In this document: piece after piece, positions 42,656-50,391 of the stretch
How the letters are laid out: each line of letters starts with the position of its first letter
Numbering within the stretch: the stretch's first letter is position 1
Source: Muricoccus harenae
Lineage (GTDB): Bacteria > Pseudomonadota > Alphaproteobacteria > Acetobacterales > Acetobacteraceae
Direction: 5' to 3'
Assembly: GCF_009848505.1 (NCBI RefSeq)
Contig: NZ_WWDL01000001.1
Location: 405,249 to 469,248 of the forward strand
Length of the DNA stretch: 64,000 bases
Program-made: the position numbers and the translations under genes
The notes under the pieces: model-generated
The model's database searches: none
Seen by the model: the letters and a program-made list of their open reading frames with translations, nothing else
Told to the model about the DNA's origin: nothing

Positions 42656-42966
42656 GCTGGAGAGCAGCTCGCTTCAGGCTTCCCGCACGCTCCTTCTTGT
42701 GAGGCGCATTCCCCCTCCCTTGAAGTCAGAAGCACCGGCTCGACGCGAACCTAAGTTGGCGCGGCTTCGCCCCAGGGCGGCCTGGCCGCGCCGGAAAGGC
42801 GCGCGCAAGCCCCGGATCATGGCCGACGGCGCAGGGCTCACCCTCCAGGGGGGCGGCGCCTCCGCATGGGACAAGGGACGGGCAGGGAGGAAGCCCAGGG
42901 TGACCAGGGGCGCGTGCGGAGGGCCATGGGCCGGGCCGCATAGCGCCTCGATCCGATGGAGGCTGC

Positions 42967-43485
42967 ATGCACCGACCCGCGACCCTTTCGCTCCTCGCCC
43001 TGCTGGCTGCCTGCGGTTATTCGGATTCCCGGATGGCCCATCAGGCCCAGATCGACATGATGGGCATGAGCGCCGCCGATCTTCAGGCCTGCGCCGGCAT
43101 TCCGGACAAGACCAAGCGCATCGACGGGCGCACCGAATTGTTCAGCTACGCCGTCAAGATCGACTCGCCCGGTGGGGTGGAGGTGAACCTGCCGGTGATC
43201 GGCGGCTACACGATCGGCGGCAGCGGCACCTCCTGCGCCGCTACCGTCCGCCTCACCGACAACCGAGTGAGCGGCCTCTTCTACAGCGGCAACAACGACC
43301 GCCCGGTGGGGCAGGATGGCGTCTGCGCCCCCATCATCCGCGGCTGCATGCGCCGCCCGCCGAGCATGGCCTCGGCGGAGGAAAGCTCGGCCACCGCCTC
43401 GGCCCATTACCAGCCACCGGCTCCGGCTGAGCCCGCGCCGCCCCCGGCCCCCACCGTGTTCCGGATGGAGACCGTGGGGCGCTGA
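42967..43485 (+). CDS. Hypothetical lipoprotein
   Basis: This 172-residue protein has a lipoprotein signal (LLALLAAC, Cys16). Its body starts with a segment like those of SmpA/BamE-type small lipoproteins (MGMSAADLQACAGIPDKTKR...TELFSYAV) and a Pro-rich tail (about 140-165). The BamE-like reading is a guess from the pattern of a short helix followed by strands. GC returns to the level of the core genome here. Confidence 0.65.
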   Translation: MHRPATLSLLALLAACGYSDSRMAHQAQIDMMGMSAADLQACAGIPDKTKRIDGRTELFSYAVKIDSPGGVEVNLPVIGGYTIGGSGTSCAATVRLTDNRVSGLFYSGNNDRPVGQDGVCAPIIRGCMRRPPSMASAEESSATASAHYQPPAPAEPAPPPAPTVFRMETVGR

Positions 43486-43643
43486 CCGCGGCACGCATTT
43501 CGCTGGCCTCAGACCGATTTGGCGGTGGTTTGACGCCTGTTTGACGGCGTTATGCACGGCAGGTGTTCGTCTTGGTTCAAGGCTGTGGGTCCGATGGCCA
43601 TCCGCCCGATGCCGACCCCGCAATGTAACCAAAGGAACCTTCC

Positions 43644-43817
43644 ATGTCCGACAAGAGCATCGCGAAGACTCCCGTTCTCCGTACTCCGGCCAAAGCGGTT
43701 GCCGATGCCGGCCGCGTCTCCACCGGCGGGCTGCAGCGCGCGGTTATCCGGACGCTTCCGAAGGCCATCGCCGATGCCGGCCGTGTTTCCACGGGTGGCC
43801 TGCAGCGCGTGATCTGA
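43644..43817 (+). CDS. 57-residue protein with tandem duplicated unit DAGRVSTGGLQR
   Basis: ATG 43644 follows an AAAGGAACC ribosome-binding sequence. After a 12-residue head (MSDKSIAKTPVL) come two copies of a 22-23 residue unit: R13-I35 and R36-I57, each containing DAGRVSTGGLQR in full. Between the two 12-residue cores five codons differ, all synonymously, so the peptide is under selection. No Cys, no membrane segment; net basic. I know no family. A precursor peptide or small structural protein are both possible. It is followed by two hairpins and a DUF6065-like gene. Confidence 0.7.
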   Translation: MSDKSIAKTPVLRTPAKAVADAGRVSTGGLQRAVIRTLPKAIADAGRVSTGGLQRVI

Positions 43818-43834
43818 CTGCACTTCCGCACCGC

Positions 43835-43883
43835 CCGGGCCCTTGGCCCGGCCGGCGCCGGCGCCGATCATACTTCGATCGGC
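43835..43883 (+). terminator. Two hairpins after the duplicated-unit gene
   Basis: CCGGGCC-CTT-GGCCCGG (43835-43851) is a 7-bp stem 17 bases after the stop, and GCCGATC/GATCGGC (43863-43883) a second one with a 7-base loop. They may end the short transcript or set its level relative to the next genes. Confidence 0.5.
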
Positions 43884-43912
43884 CCATAGAATGAACGAGT
43901 GGAACAGACGAC

Positions 43913-44737
43913 ATGGACAGCGCGGTCACCGCTAACCCTTCCGTGCTTTCGGACGCGCAGGCTGCGCTCCAACAGACGGCGTCCGAGCCGATCGTCCGGT
44001 TCCACAATCTCTTCCCCGGTTGCCGCCCGCCGCAGCGCGCCGCCCGGGACGGGCACGGCACCATCCCGATCCGGGCCTATCGCCATTGCGAGGCCCTGTG
44101 CTCCGCTGCCGCCTTCGGCTGGCACGTGTTCCCGCCCATGGATTTCCAGCTCGTTTGGGACGGCAGCACCGACGTCCAGTGGACCTATGACGGAGCCGAG
44201 GGCTGGTACCAGCTGGACGTCGCCCAGTTCCCGCATTTCGCTGGCCGCTTCGATGAATCGGCACCGGAGGATGCGAAGGGCTATTCGCCGCCCTTCCTGG
44301 CCAATTTCGTCGAGCCCGGCGTGGTCCAGATCTGGACAGGGCTCGTGGCGCGCACCGCGCCCGGCTGGAACCTGCTGCTGCGCCCGCCGGCCAATGTGCC
44401 GCGCGATCTCGGCTACGAGCATTTCGAGGGCATCATCGAGACCGATCGCTGGTTCGGCCCGCTCTTCTTCAACGTTCGGCTGACTCGCACCGGCGTGCCC
44501 GTGCGCTTCCGCGCCGGCTACCCGCTGATGCAGGTGCAGCCGGTGCGACGTGCGACGGTGACGGACGCGCTGCTGGACAACTTCGCAGTCTCCGATGGGC
44601 TCGAATCCTTCAGCGAGGCCGACTGGGATTCCTTCCGCCAGACAGTGGTGAAGCCGAACAAGGACCCGAACCGCCGGAGCGGCGCCTATGCGGCCGAATC
44701 CCGCAAGGGCAAGAGGCGCGAGGAGCAATCTGCATGA
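43913..44737 (+). CDS. DUF6065-like protein
   Basis: This 274-residue cytosolic protein resembles DUF6065 in pattern: an N-terminal IPIRAYRHCEALCSAAAFGWHVFPPMDF, a central FLANFVEPGVVQIWTG, and C-terminal FEGIIETDRWFGPLFFNVRL then GYPLMQVQPVRR. The family has no established activity that I know of. Its TGA overlaps the ATG of the following transporter gene (ATGA), so the two are translationally coupled. It starts 95 bases after the duplicated-unit protein. Confidence 0.65.
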   Translation: MDSAVTANPSVLSDAQAALQQTASEPIVRFHNLFPGCRPPQRAARDGHGTIPIRAYRHCEALCSAAAFGWHVFPPMDFQLVWDGSTDVQWTYDGAEGWYQLDVAQFPHFAGRFDESAPEDAKGYSPPFLANFVEPGVVQIWTGLVARTAPGWNLLLRPPANVPRDLGYEHFEGIIETDRWFGPLFFNVRLTRTGVPVRFRAGYPLMQVQPVRRATVTDALLDNFAVSDGLESFSEADWDSFRQTVVKPNKDPNRRSGAYAAESRKGKRREEQSA

Positions 44738-45735
44738 CCAGCGCCGCCGCCTCTCCCCGCCTGCGCGGCCTGGTCTGGGCCCTGCTCGCCGTCACGGTCG
44801 CCGCGGCCCATCCGGCCCTCACCCGCCTCGGCGTCACCCAGCAGGCGATGACGCCGCTCGAGCTGGCGACGCTGCGCTATGGAGTGGCGGGCGTGGTGCT
44901 GGCGCCTGTGCTGCTTCACTCCGCGGGCAGGTTGACGCGGCGCGACTGGAGGGAGGGCTGCATCCTTGCCTGCTGCCAGGGCACGCCGCTGGCGGCGCTG
45001 ATCGCGATGGGCCTGATCTATGCGCCGGCGGCGCATGGGGCGGCGCTGACGCTGGGGCTGATGCCGGCCATCACGCTGCTGCTCGGCCTGATCGGGGGGC
45101 GGCATCCGGCGAGGCATGCCTGGGCGGGGGCGGCGGTGATCGCGGCCGGCGCCATCCTCCTCACGCTACTCGACCTCGGTGCCGGCGGCTCGGCCCTGAT
45201 CGGCCATGGGATGTTCGTAGTGGCGGCGGTGATGGGCGGGATCTACTTCATGCGCCTGCGCGGCTCGGGCTTCTCCGCAATGGAGGGGGCCGCCTTCGTC
45301 GCGGTGCTGTCCGGCCTCGGCGGGGTGGTCGTGCTCGCGCTCACAGGCGGGGTTTCCCACTTCCTCCGGATCGCCCCGGAAACGCTGATGGTCCAGGCGG
45401 TGTTCCAAGGGCTTCTAGTCGGCGTGCTGACGATGGTCGCGATGAACCGCGTGATCGCGCTGCTGGGCTCCACCGAGGCGACGGTCTGCCTGTCCCTGGT
45501 ACCGGCGATGGCTGCGCTTTTCGCCATTCCCGTCCTGGGGGAGGTGCCCACGGTCACGGAGGCGATCGCCATCGGGGCCATGGTGGTGGGCGCCTTGCTG
45601 TCGTCCGGCCGTTTCACCGCCACGGGCGGCCCTGGTTTCGTCCGGGTGAACCCGATCCGGTGCCTACGGCGCCTCCGCGCGGCCGTCCGGTCCCGCTCGC
45701 CCATCCTGTCCCGGCGCGACGCCCCGGCCGGCTAG
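44734..45735 (+). CDS. EamA/DMT family transporter
   Basis: The 333-residue inner-membrane protein has about ten hydrophobic helices in two homologous halves, as in EamA (RhaT-like) transporters, with AAHPALTRLGVTQQAMTPLELATLRYG at the start of the first half and ALLGSTEATVCLSLVPAMAALFAIPVLGE in the second. Such carriers export metabolites or amino acids. Translational coupling to the DUF6065-like gene suggests a shared substrate. The hydrophilic tail is unusually long and Arg-rich (about 300-333). Confidence 0.85.
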   Translation: MTSAAASPRLRGLVWALLAVTVAAAHPALTRLGVTQQAMTPLELATLRYGVAGVVLAPVLLHSAGRLTRRDWREGCILACCQGTPLAALIAMGLIYAPAAHGAALTLGLMPAITLLLGLIGGRHPARHAWAGAAVIAAGAILLTLLDLGAGGSALIGHGMFVVAAVMGGIYFMRLRGSGFSAMEGAAFVAVLSGLGGVVVLALTGGVSHFLRIAPETLMVQAVFQGLLVGVLTMVAMNRVIALLGSTEATVCLSLVPAMAALFAIPVLGEVPTVTEAIAIGAMVVGALLSSGRFTATGGPGFVRVNPIRCLRRLRAAVRSRSPILSRRDAPAG

Positions 45736-45771
45736 AGCGACAGGGACACCGCGATGCCGAAGGAGAAGCAG

Positions 45772-45939
45772 ATGGTCCAGCTCAAAGTCTCCGAGGAGCA
45801 GATGCGCCTCGACCAGATGATCCAGCGGCTGGCGAAGACGGCGCGTTCGAGCGGCCTGAACGCGGCGGGGGGGCTGCTGGAGGCGTTGCGCGAGGCATTG
45901 GCCGCCCAGCATTCCCACTCAGCCAACGCGGGGAGCTGA
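45772..45939 (+). CDS. Small helical hypothetical protein
   Basis: This 55-residue protein (MVQLKVSEEQMRLDQMIQRL...) should be mostly helical and amphipathic. AAGGAG six bases before ATG 45772 decides this start over ATG 45754. No family recognised. It lies 36 bases after the EamA transporter gene and may belong to that transcript. Confidence 0.55.
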   Translation: MVQLKVSEEQMRLDQMIQRLAKTARSSGLNAAGGLLEALREALAAQHSHSANAGS

Positions 45940-46095
45940 CCGGCCCGCGGCTGGGTCCATCGCTGCGACGCTGGCACGGCCGGCCGTCGCTTTCCCAACA
46001 TTGGTTCCGTTTCTTCGAGCTGACCGCTCCGACCGGATCGAGACGCGCGACGGGCCGGTTGTGCCCGGGCCAGAACGGCCGGGAGGAGTTCCAGG

Positions 46096-46971
46096 ATGCG
46101 ACGAATGCCAGATCCCCGGCGGCCGGACACGGGCACGCTGTTCGCCGCCCGCGCGCTGCTGCAGCTCGCCTCCGAAACCCTAGCGCTGGGCTGCCTCTTC
46201 GAGCGGCGCGGTGACGCGTATATCCGCGTACCGGTCCACCGGCGGCAGCAGATGGCGGGCTGCGAATGGCATTGCCGCCGGCTCGGTGGGCTGTTGCGCC
46301 GCGTCTCCTACACCTTCGAGCCGCTCGACGGCTGGATTTCCCTGGCGAAGGAGGCTCCAGAGCGGGTGGCCGCGCTGTACCGGAGCATCCTGCGCCGTCC
46401 GGACATTGCAGCGACGGAGCTTATCTGGCGCTCGGATGTCTTCGCGCGCCGGCTGGACGGCTATGTCCTCGCCTTCCCGGCCGGAAGCTACAATCCGCTG
46501 AACCCATGGAACACGGTGCGGGGCGCGGTCCATCTCAACGGCTCGGCCGAGGCCGGCTTCGAAGCGGCGCCACGCCTGGGGCCCGGCCGGCTCTGCCTGT
46601 CTGTCGAGGCGGTGGAGCGCGGGTTGCTCTTCCTGGGCGGATGTGACCGGACTGCGGATGTGCTGCGGGCCACGCGGCAGGAGGGCGTGGCGGGCACGGC
46701 CGGCCGGCTGGAGGTCTCGGTGCCGGAGGGGGAGGGCTGGTCGCTCGAGGACCTGACCCTGCCGGATGGCGAGCGCTTCACGCCGCTGGGCCTGTTCCAA
46801 CTCCTGCTCGACGGCGGCGACGGGGCGCAGGGCGGATGGAGCACCGAGACATCCGCCTCACCGGCCCTGCCAGCCTGGTGGGGGGCGATGCCCTTCCTGC
46901 CCGGGCAACTCGTAAGGGAGGCGGTGCTGCGCCGGCTGCACGGGGCGGCGCTCCGATCGGCGCTCACCTAA
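46096..46971 (+). CDS. Hypothetical protein
   Basis: The 291-residue protein has no signal peptide or membrane helix and no domain I recognise. GGAGGAG seven bases upstream supports ATG 46096. It carries segments such as PAGSYNPLNPWNTVRGAVHLNG and GLLFLGGCDRTADVLRATRQEG, and looks like a mixed alpha/beta soluble protein with three scattered Cys near residues 34-60. It lies about 100 bases before the BTAD regulator gene, which may control or cooperate with it. Confidence 0.6.
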   Translation: MRRMPDPRRPDTGTLFAARALLQLASETLALGCLFERRGDAYIRVPVHRRQQMAGCEWHCRRLGGLLRRVSYTFEPLDGWISLAKEAPERVAALYRSILRRPDIAATELIWRSDVFARRLDGYVLAFPAGSYNPLNPWNTVRGAVHLNGSAEAGFEAAPRLGPGRLCLSVEAVERGLLFLGGCDRTADVLRATRQEGVAGTAGRLEVSVPEGEGWSLEDLTLPDGERFTPLGLFQLLLDGGDGAQGGWSTETSASPALPAWWGAMPFLPGQLVREAVLRRLHGAALRSALT

Positions 46972-47069
46972 GATGCTGCAGGCGGTCCTTTATCCCGGGG
47001 ACCGCCATCGCCATAATCCCCCGCTATGGTTCCTCATTCCGGCGGCAGGCCGGGCGAGCAGGCAGCGTC

Positions 47070-49034
47070 ATGACCTTTCCGTCGCTTCCGCCGCAGGGCC
47101 TACGCGATGGGTCCCCCTTGTCCTGCCCGAGATCGCGCCCCCAGGTGAGGCTGTTCGGCCCGGTGCGGATGCTGGACGAGGCTGGGCAGGAACGCCCCAT
47201 TCCCACGCGAAAGGCCCGGGCCTTGCTGGGCTTCTTGCTGATGGCGCGCGGCCGTCCGGTGAGCCGCGCGCGGCTCGCCGCCTTGCTCTGGGAGCGCTCC
47301 GCCGAGGCGGAGGCGCGCGCCAGCCTCCGCCAGGCCATGCTGGAGCTTTCCAGGGCCTTCGGGGATGTTCCCGTGATCCAGGCGGACCGGGAAAGCCTCC
47401 GGATCGATCCCGGCTGCTGCGAGGTAGATGCCTTCGCGCCGCTGGCTGTGGGCGAGACGCTCTGGTCCGAGGCCGCGCCGCCGCCGCTGATGGACGGGCT
47501 CGACGCCATCGGGGACGAGTTCGGCGAATGGCTCCGCGCCGAGCGCGAGGCCGTGCTCGCGCGCTTCCGGACGCTGCACGAGACTGCGCTGGCCGAGTTG
47601 GAAGCGCAGCCGGACGGGAAGGAGGCCGCGATCGCGGTGGCGCGGAGCCTCGTGGCGCTCGATCCGGCGCATGAGCCGGGCTGGCGCGCGCTGATGCGCC
47701 TGCTGGCTGTGTCCGGGAATCGCGGGCAGGCCCTGTCTGAATATGCGCGGTGCCAGGAAGCTCTCCGACATGCGCTGGATGTCGAGCCCTCCGCCGAAAC
47801 CCGCGATCTGGCGACGCGGCTGCGCATCGGCACGGCATCGGTGGTCCTCACGCCCATGGCCCCGGCCGTGGAGCGCCGGTTGCGGGTCGGTGTGGTGTCC
47901 GGCGTGGATGATTCGCTCGCCACCGCCTATGCTTGTGACGCGGCGCTGGAACTGGTGCGTTACCGGCATTTCGACGTGCTCGACCCGGCCTGCCTCGGCG
48001 GAACCCGAGAGTGGTCCCCGAATGCCCTGCGCGGCTTCGGGCTGGACTACGTCGTCAACATCACCATCCGCCAGCAGGACGGGGGGAGCCGCCTGCTTTG
48101 CTCGCTGATGGAGGTGTCCGAGCTGTCCCGCCCGGTCTGGAGCGAGCGCGTGCCGCTCGATTCCAATGCCGGCAGCGTGGAGACGGAGGTGCTGGCACGG
48201 CTGATCGCGCGGCTGGAGCCGGTCATCCTGCACACCGAAGGCACGCGGCCGGTGGCCAGGCATGCGTCGGACGCGAGCGAGATCGTCATCCGCGCCATTC
48301 CGCTGCTGTTCAGCATGGAGGGCGCGCGCTTCCGCCGCGCCGGGCAGATGCTGGCGGAGGCAGTGACGCTTGAGCCGGAGAATGCGATGGCGGCGGCCTG
48401 GGCCGCGCAATGGCATGTGTTCCAGATCGGCCAGAGCTGGGCGCCCGATCCTGGCGTGGCGCTGGAGGAGGCGGAGCGGCTCGCCGTGCTGGCCATGAGT
48501 CTCGATCCGGAAAGTGCGGAGGCGGCCGCGATCTACGGCCATGTCTCCTCCTACCTGCACAAGGATTTCGACAGCGCGGCCTATTATCTCGGTCGGTCGC
48601 TGGAGATGAATCCGCATCTGGCCTCGGCCTGGGCCCTATCGGCGGCGACGCATGCCTATTCGGGCGATCCGGCGGAATCACTGCGGCGGCTTGAGCGTTA
48701 CCGCACGCTCGCGCCCTTCCATCCGCATGACCGGATCCTGAGCCAGATCTTCACCACGGCCTACACCTTGGGCGGCGAGTTCGAGAAGGCGCTGGTCTTC
48801 GGCCGCCGCGCGGTGCGGGCCGCGCCGGGCTTCGTCAACGGATACAAGCCGGTGCTGGCCTCGCTGGGCCATCTCGGCATGCAGCGGGAGGCGAAGCCGA
48901 TCCTCGCCTCGCTGCTGAAGGTGGAGCCCGACTTCAACGTGCAGGGTTTCGTGAGCGCTTATCCCTTCCGCCGGGCCGAGGACCGGGAGGCCTATGCGGA
49001 AGGGCTTCGCCTCGCCGGGGCGCCGAAGGGATGA
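47070..49034 (+). CDS. BTAD-type winged-helix regulator with C-terminal TPR-like region
   Basis: The 654-residue protein has an N-terminal winged-helix domain (about 22-110: VRLFGPVRMLDEAG, ARALLGFLLMARGRPVSR), a BTAD helical domain (about 120-255) as in SARP-type activators, a central alpha/beta region (about 270-400) and TPR-like repeats (about 410-650: AAIYGHVSSYLHKDF and AYYLGRSLEMNPHLASAWAL). In proteobacteria such proteins are transcription regulators of largely unknown signals. The frame is open upstream; ATG 47070 was chosen to start just before the conserved domain. Confidence 0.82.
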   Translation: MTFPSLPPQGLRDGSPLSCPRSRPQVRLFGPVRMLDEAGQERPIPTRKARALLGFLLMARGRPVSRARLAALLWERSAEAEARASLRQAMLELSRAFGDVPVIQADRESLRIDPGCCEVDAFAPLAVGETLWSEAAPPPLMDGLDAIGDEFGEWLRAEREAVLARFRTLHETALAELEAQPDGKEAAIAVARSLVALDPAHEPGWRALMRLLAVSGNRGQALSEYARCQEALRHALDVEPSAETRDLATRLRIGTASVVLTPMAPAVERRLRVGVVSGVDDSLATAYACDAALELVRYRHFDVLDPACLGGTREWSPNALRGFGLDYVVNITIRQQDGGSRLLCSLMEVSELSRPVWSERVPLDSNAGSVETEVLARLIARLEPVILHTEGTRPVARHASDASEIVIRAIPLLFSMEGARFRRAGQMLAEAVTLEPENAMAAAWAAQWHVFQIGQSWAPDPGVALEEAERLAVLAMSLDPESAEAAAIYGHVSSYLHKDFDSAAYYLGRSLEMNPHLASAWALSAATHAYSGDPAESLRRLERYRTLAPFHPHDRILSQIFTTAYTLGGEFEKALVFGRRAVRAAPGFVNGYKPVLASLGHLGMQREAKPILASLLKVEPDFNVQGFVSAYPFRRAEDREAYAEGLRLAGAPKG

Positions 49035-49043
49035 GTGGGGCCT

Positions 49044-49703
49044 TCAGGGACTGGGAAGCGGTGCTTCCATATCGTCATCCATCACCCGGTCGATGAAGTC
49101 GCCGACCAGCAGCTTCAGCGCGGCCAGGGAGGGCAGGTCCATCACCATGGCGATGTAGCCGCGGATGCTGCGGTCCCGCACCGAGAAGTTGATGTAGAGG
49201 AAAAGGACGAGCCCTGCCTCCACCGTTTCCCGCGGGTAGTCCAGCAGCACCCGGCCGTCGCCCCGCAGCACCTCGGGCAGAGACATGGTGAGGGAGCGGC
49301 GCAGCATGTTCGCCATGGTGGCAAGGCAGCCGTTGAGGATGATGTTCCCGGTCTCGGTCAGGGCCTCCCGCTCCATCTCTTCGAGGTCCTCGGGCGGGAT
49401 GTCCTCGCCCACCACGGCACGGACCAGCTCCAGCCCGTTGGCCTGGGGGAAGATGAGCAGCGCGCGGCCGCGGAAGGCGCCGGAGAAATCCTGACGCACC
49501 GCCACCAGGTCCTCGCCTTCGCGTTCGGCGATCAGGGTGGCGGCGGTGGCATGGGGGATGACTTCGACGGAAGGGACGGAGAGCAGCACTTCACCGCCCA
49601 CCATCTTGCGGAGGCTGGCGGCGGCGCGGCTGACGCCGATATTCACCAGCTCCGTCAGCGCATCGCGCTCTATCTCACTGAGGGTGACGTCGGGCCGGGT
49701 CAC
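49044..49703 (-). CDS. cheC: CheC-type CheY-P phosphatase
   Basis: CheC-like proteins dephosphorylate CheY-P. The 219-residue protein carries the two active-site helices as expected: ERDALTELVNIGVSRAAASL near residue 12 and EREALTETGNIILNGCLA near residue 111, each with a Glu and an Asn three residues apart. It overlaps cheY by 4 bases at the end of the che operon, giving kinase output and phosphatase from one message. Confidence 0.85.
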   Translation of the reverse strand: MTRPDVTLSEIERDALTELVNIGVSRAAASLRKMVGGEVLLSVPSVEVIPHATAATLIAEREGEDLVAVRQDFSGAFRGRALLIFPQANGLELVRAVVGEDIPPEDLEEMEREALTETGNIILNGCLATMANMLRRSLTMSLPEVLRGDGRVLLDYPRETVEAGLVLFLYINFSVRDRSIRGYIAMVMDLPSLAALKLLVGDFIDRVMDDDMEAPLPSP

Positions 49704-50083
49704 CGGGCAGCCGCGCGGAGCCGCAACGCGGCGCCGGAGACGAAGCCGCGCAGCGCCTCCTCCGTCACTGGCTTCGGTACGAAGGTGGCGTTCACCGCCC
49801 GGGCACGGGCGATCACCTCGTCCTGCACATTGGCGGTGATGATGGCGATGGGCATGGAGGGGTGCAGCGCCCGCATCTCGCCGGCCAGGGTCAGGCCGTC
49901 CATGCCGGGCATGTTGTAATCGATCAGCACGAGGTCGATCCCGCCCTCGGCCAGGCGGGTGAGCGCGTCATCGGCATGGCCAGCCTCCACCCGCGTCCAG
50001 TCCGGCTGCAGGGCGGCGATCGCCTTGCCGGCGACAATGCGGGCCAGCTTGCTGTCGTCGACGATGAGGACGGTGGTCGGCAT
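49700..50083 (-). CDS. cheY: Single-domain response regulator (CheY-like)
   Basis: This 127-residue receiver protein has the acidic pair Asp9/Asp10, the phospho-acceptor Asp55 in VLIDYNMPGMDG and the conserved Lys in FVPKPV. It has no output domain. The frame extends upstream, but ATG 50083 begins the receiver. It is the likely target of the CheA encoded just upstream, and overlaps cheC by 4 bases. Confidence 0.93.
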   Translation of the reverse strand: MPTTVLIVDDSKLARIVAGKAIAALQPDWTRVEAGHADDALTRLAEGGIDLVLIDYNMPGMDGLTLAGEMRALHPSMPIAIITANVQDEVIARARAVNATFVPKPVTEEALRGFVSGAALRLRAAAR

Positions 50084-50142
50084 ACGGTGCTCCAGGATCG
50101 GGGCAGAGCCGGAGGCCGGCCCGCCGCGATGAGATGGGCATT

Positions 50143-50391
50143 CTAGACGCTGCGGCGCAGCATCAAAAGCGGTACGAGCCAACGGGCCGTGAAGGGGTCG
50201 CCGGGCGGGCCGTCCAGGGGTGGACGCAGCGCCAGCAGAACCTGCACCACGGCGGCATGCAGCGGACCGGCGGCGGTCAGGTCCACGCGGCGTCCATCCC
50301 CATCCTGAAGGAAAACCAGGAGGGGTTCGGCATCCTCCACCCGGCACTCGCCTTCCAGCCGGATCGTGCTGCCATCGAGGCGAAGGCTCAT
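50143..50391 (-). CDS. Small STAS-like protein of the che operon
   Basis: This 82-residue protein (MSLRLDGSTIRLEGECRVED...) looks like a compact STAS-type fold: an N-terminal strand pair, VDLTAAGPLHAAVVQVLLAL where STAS proteins have the regulatory Ser region, and a C-terminal helix. The usual phosphorylatable Ser is replaced around the PLHAA segment. It overlaps cheA by 4 bases (ATGA). Small STAS proteins in che operons may be scaffolds or phosphotransfer partners; function is inferred. Confidence 0.6.
   Translation of the reverse strand: MSLRLDGSTIRLEGECRVEDAEPLLVFLQDGDGRRVDLTAAGPLHAAVVQVLLALRPPLDGPPGDPFTARWLVPLLMLRRSV

Larger units (their letters stand above)
40397..42966. other. Lower-GC accessory region downstream of tRNA-Gly
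   Basis: About 2.5 kb follow the tRNA in which base composition is clearly lower in G+C than the surroundings (for example 41080-41200 and 42000-42330). Codon third positions look irregular, and only short orphan frames occur. I see no integrase, transposase or repeat of the tRNA 3' end, so a decayed island or several small insertions is an inference. The 42656-42966 part returns to high GC and holds no gene I can support. Confidence 0.6.

Noticed and set aside
40322..43000. Second copy of the tRNA-Gly 3' end as an attachment site
   Set aside because: I looked for repeats of the tRNA end (TTCGATTCCCATCGCC) downstream in this window and saw none, so an intact integrated element cannot be claimed.
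42838..43632. Long minus-strand frame opposite the lipoprotein at 42967
   Set aside because: Composition (His, Arg, Gly-rich) is that of an antisense shadow and it covers a well-supported lipoprotein gene.
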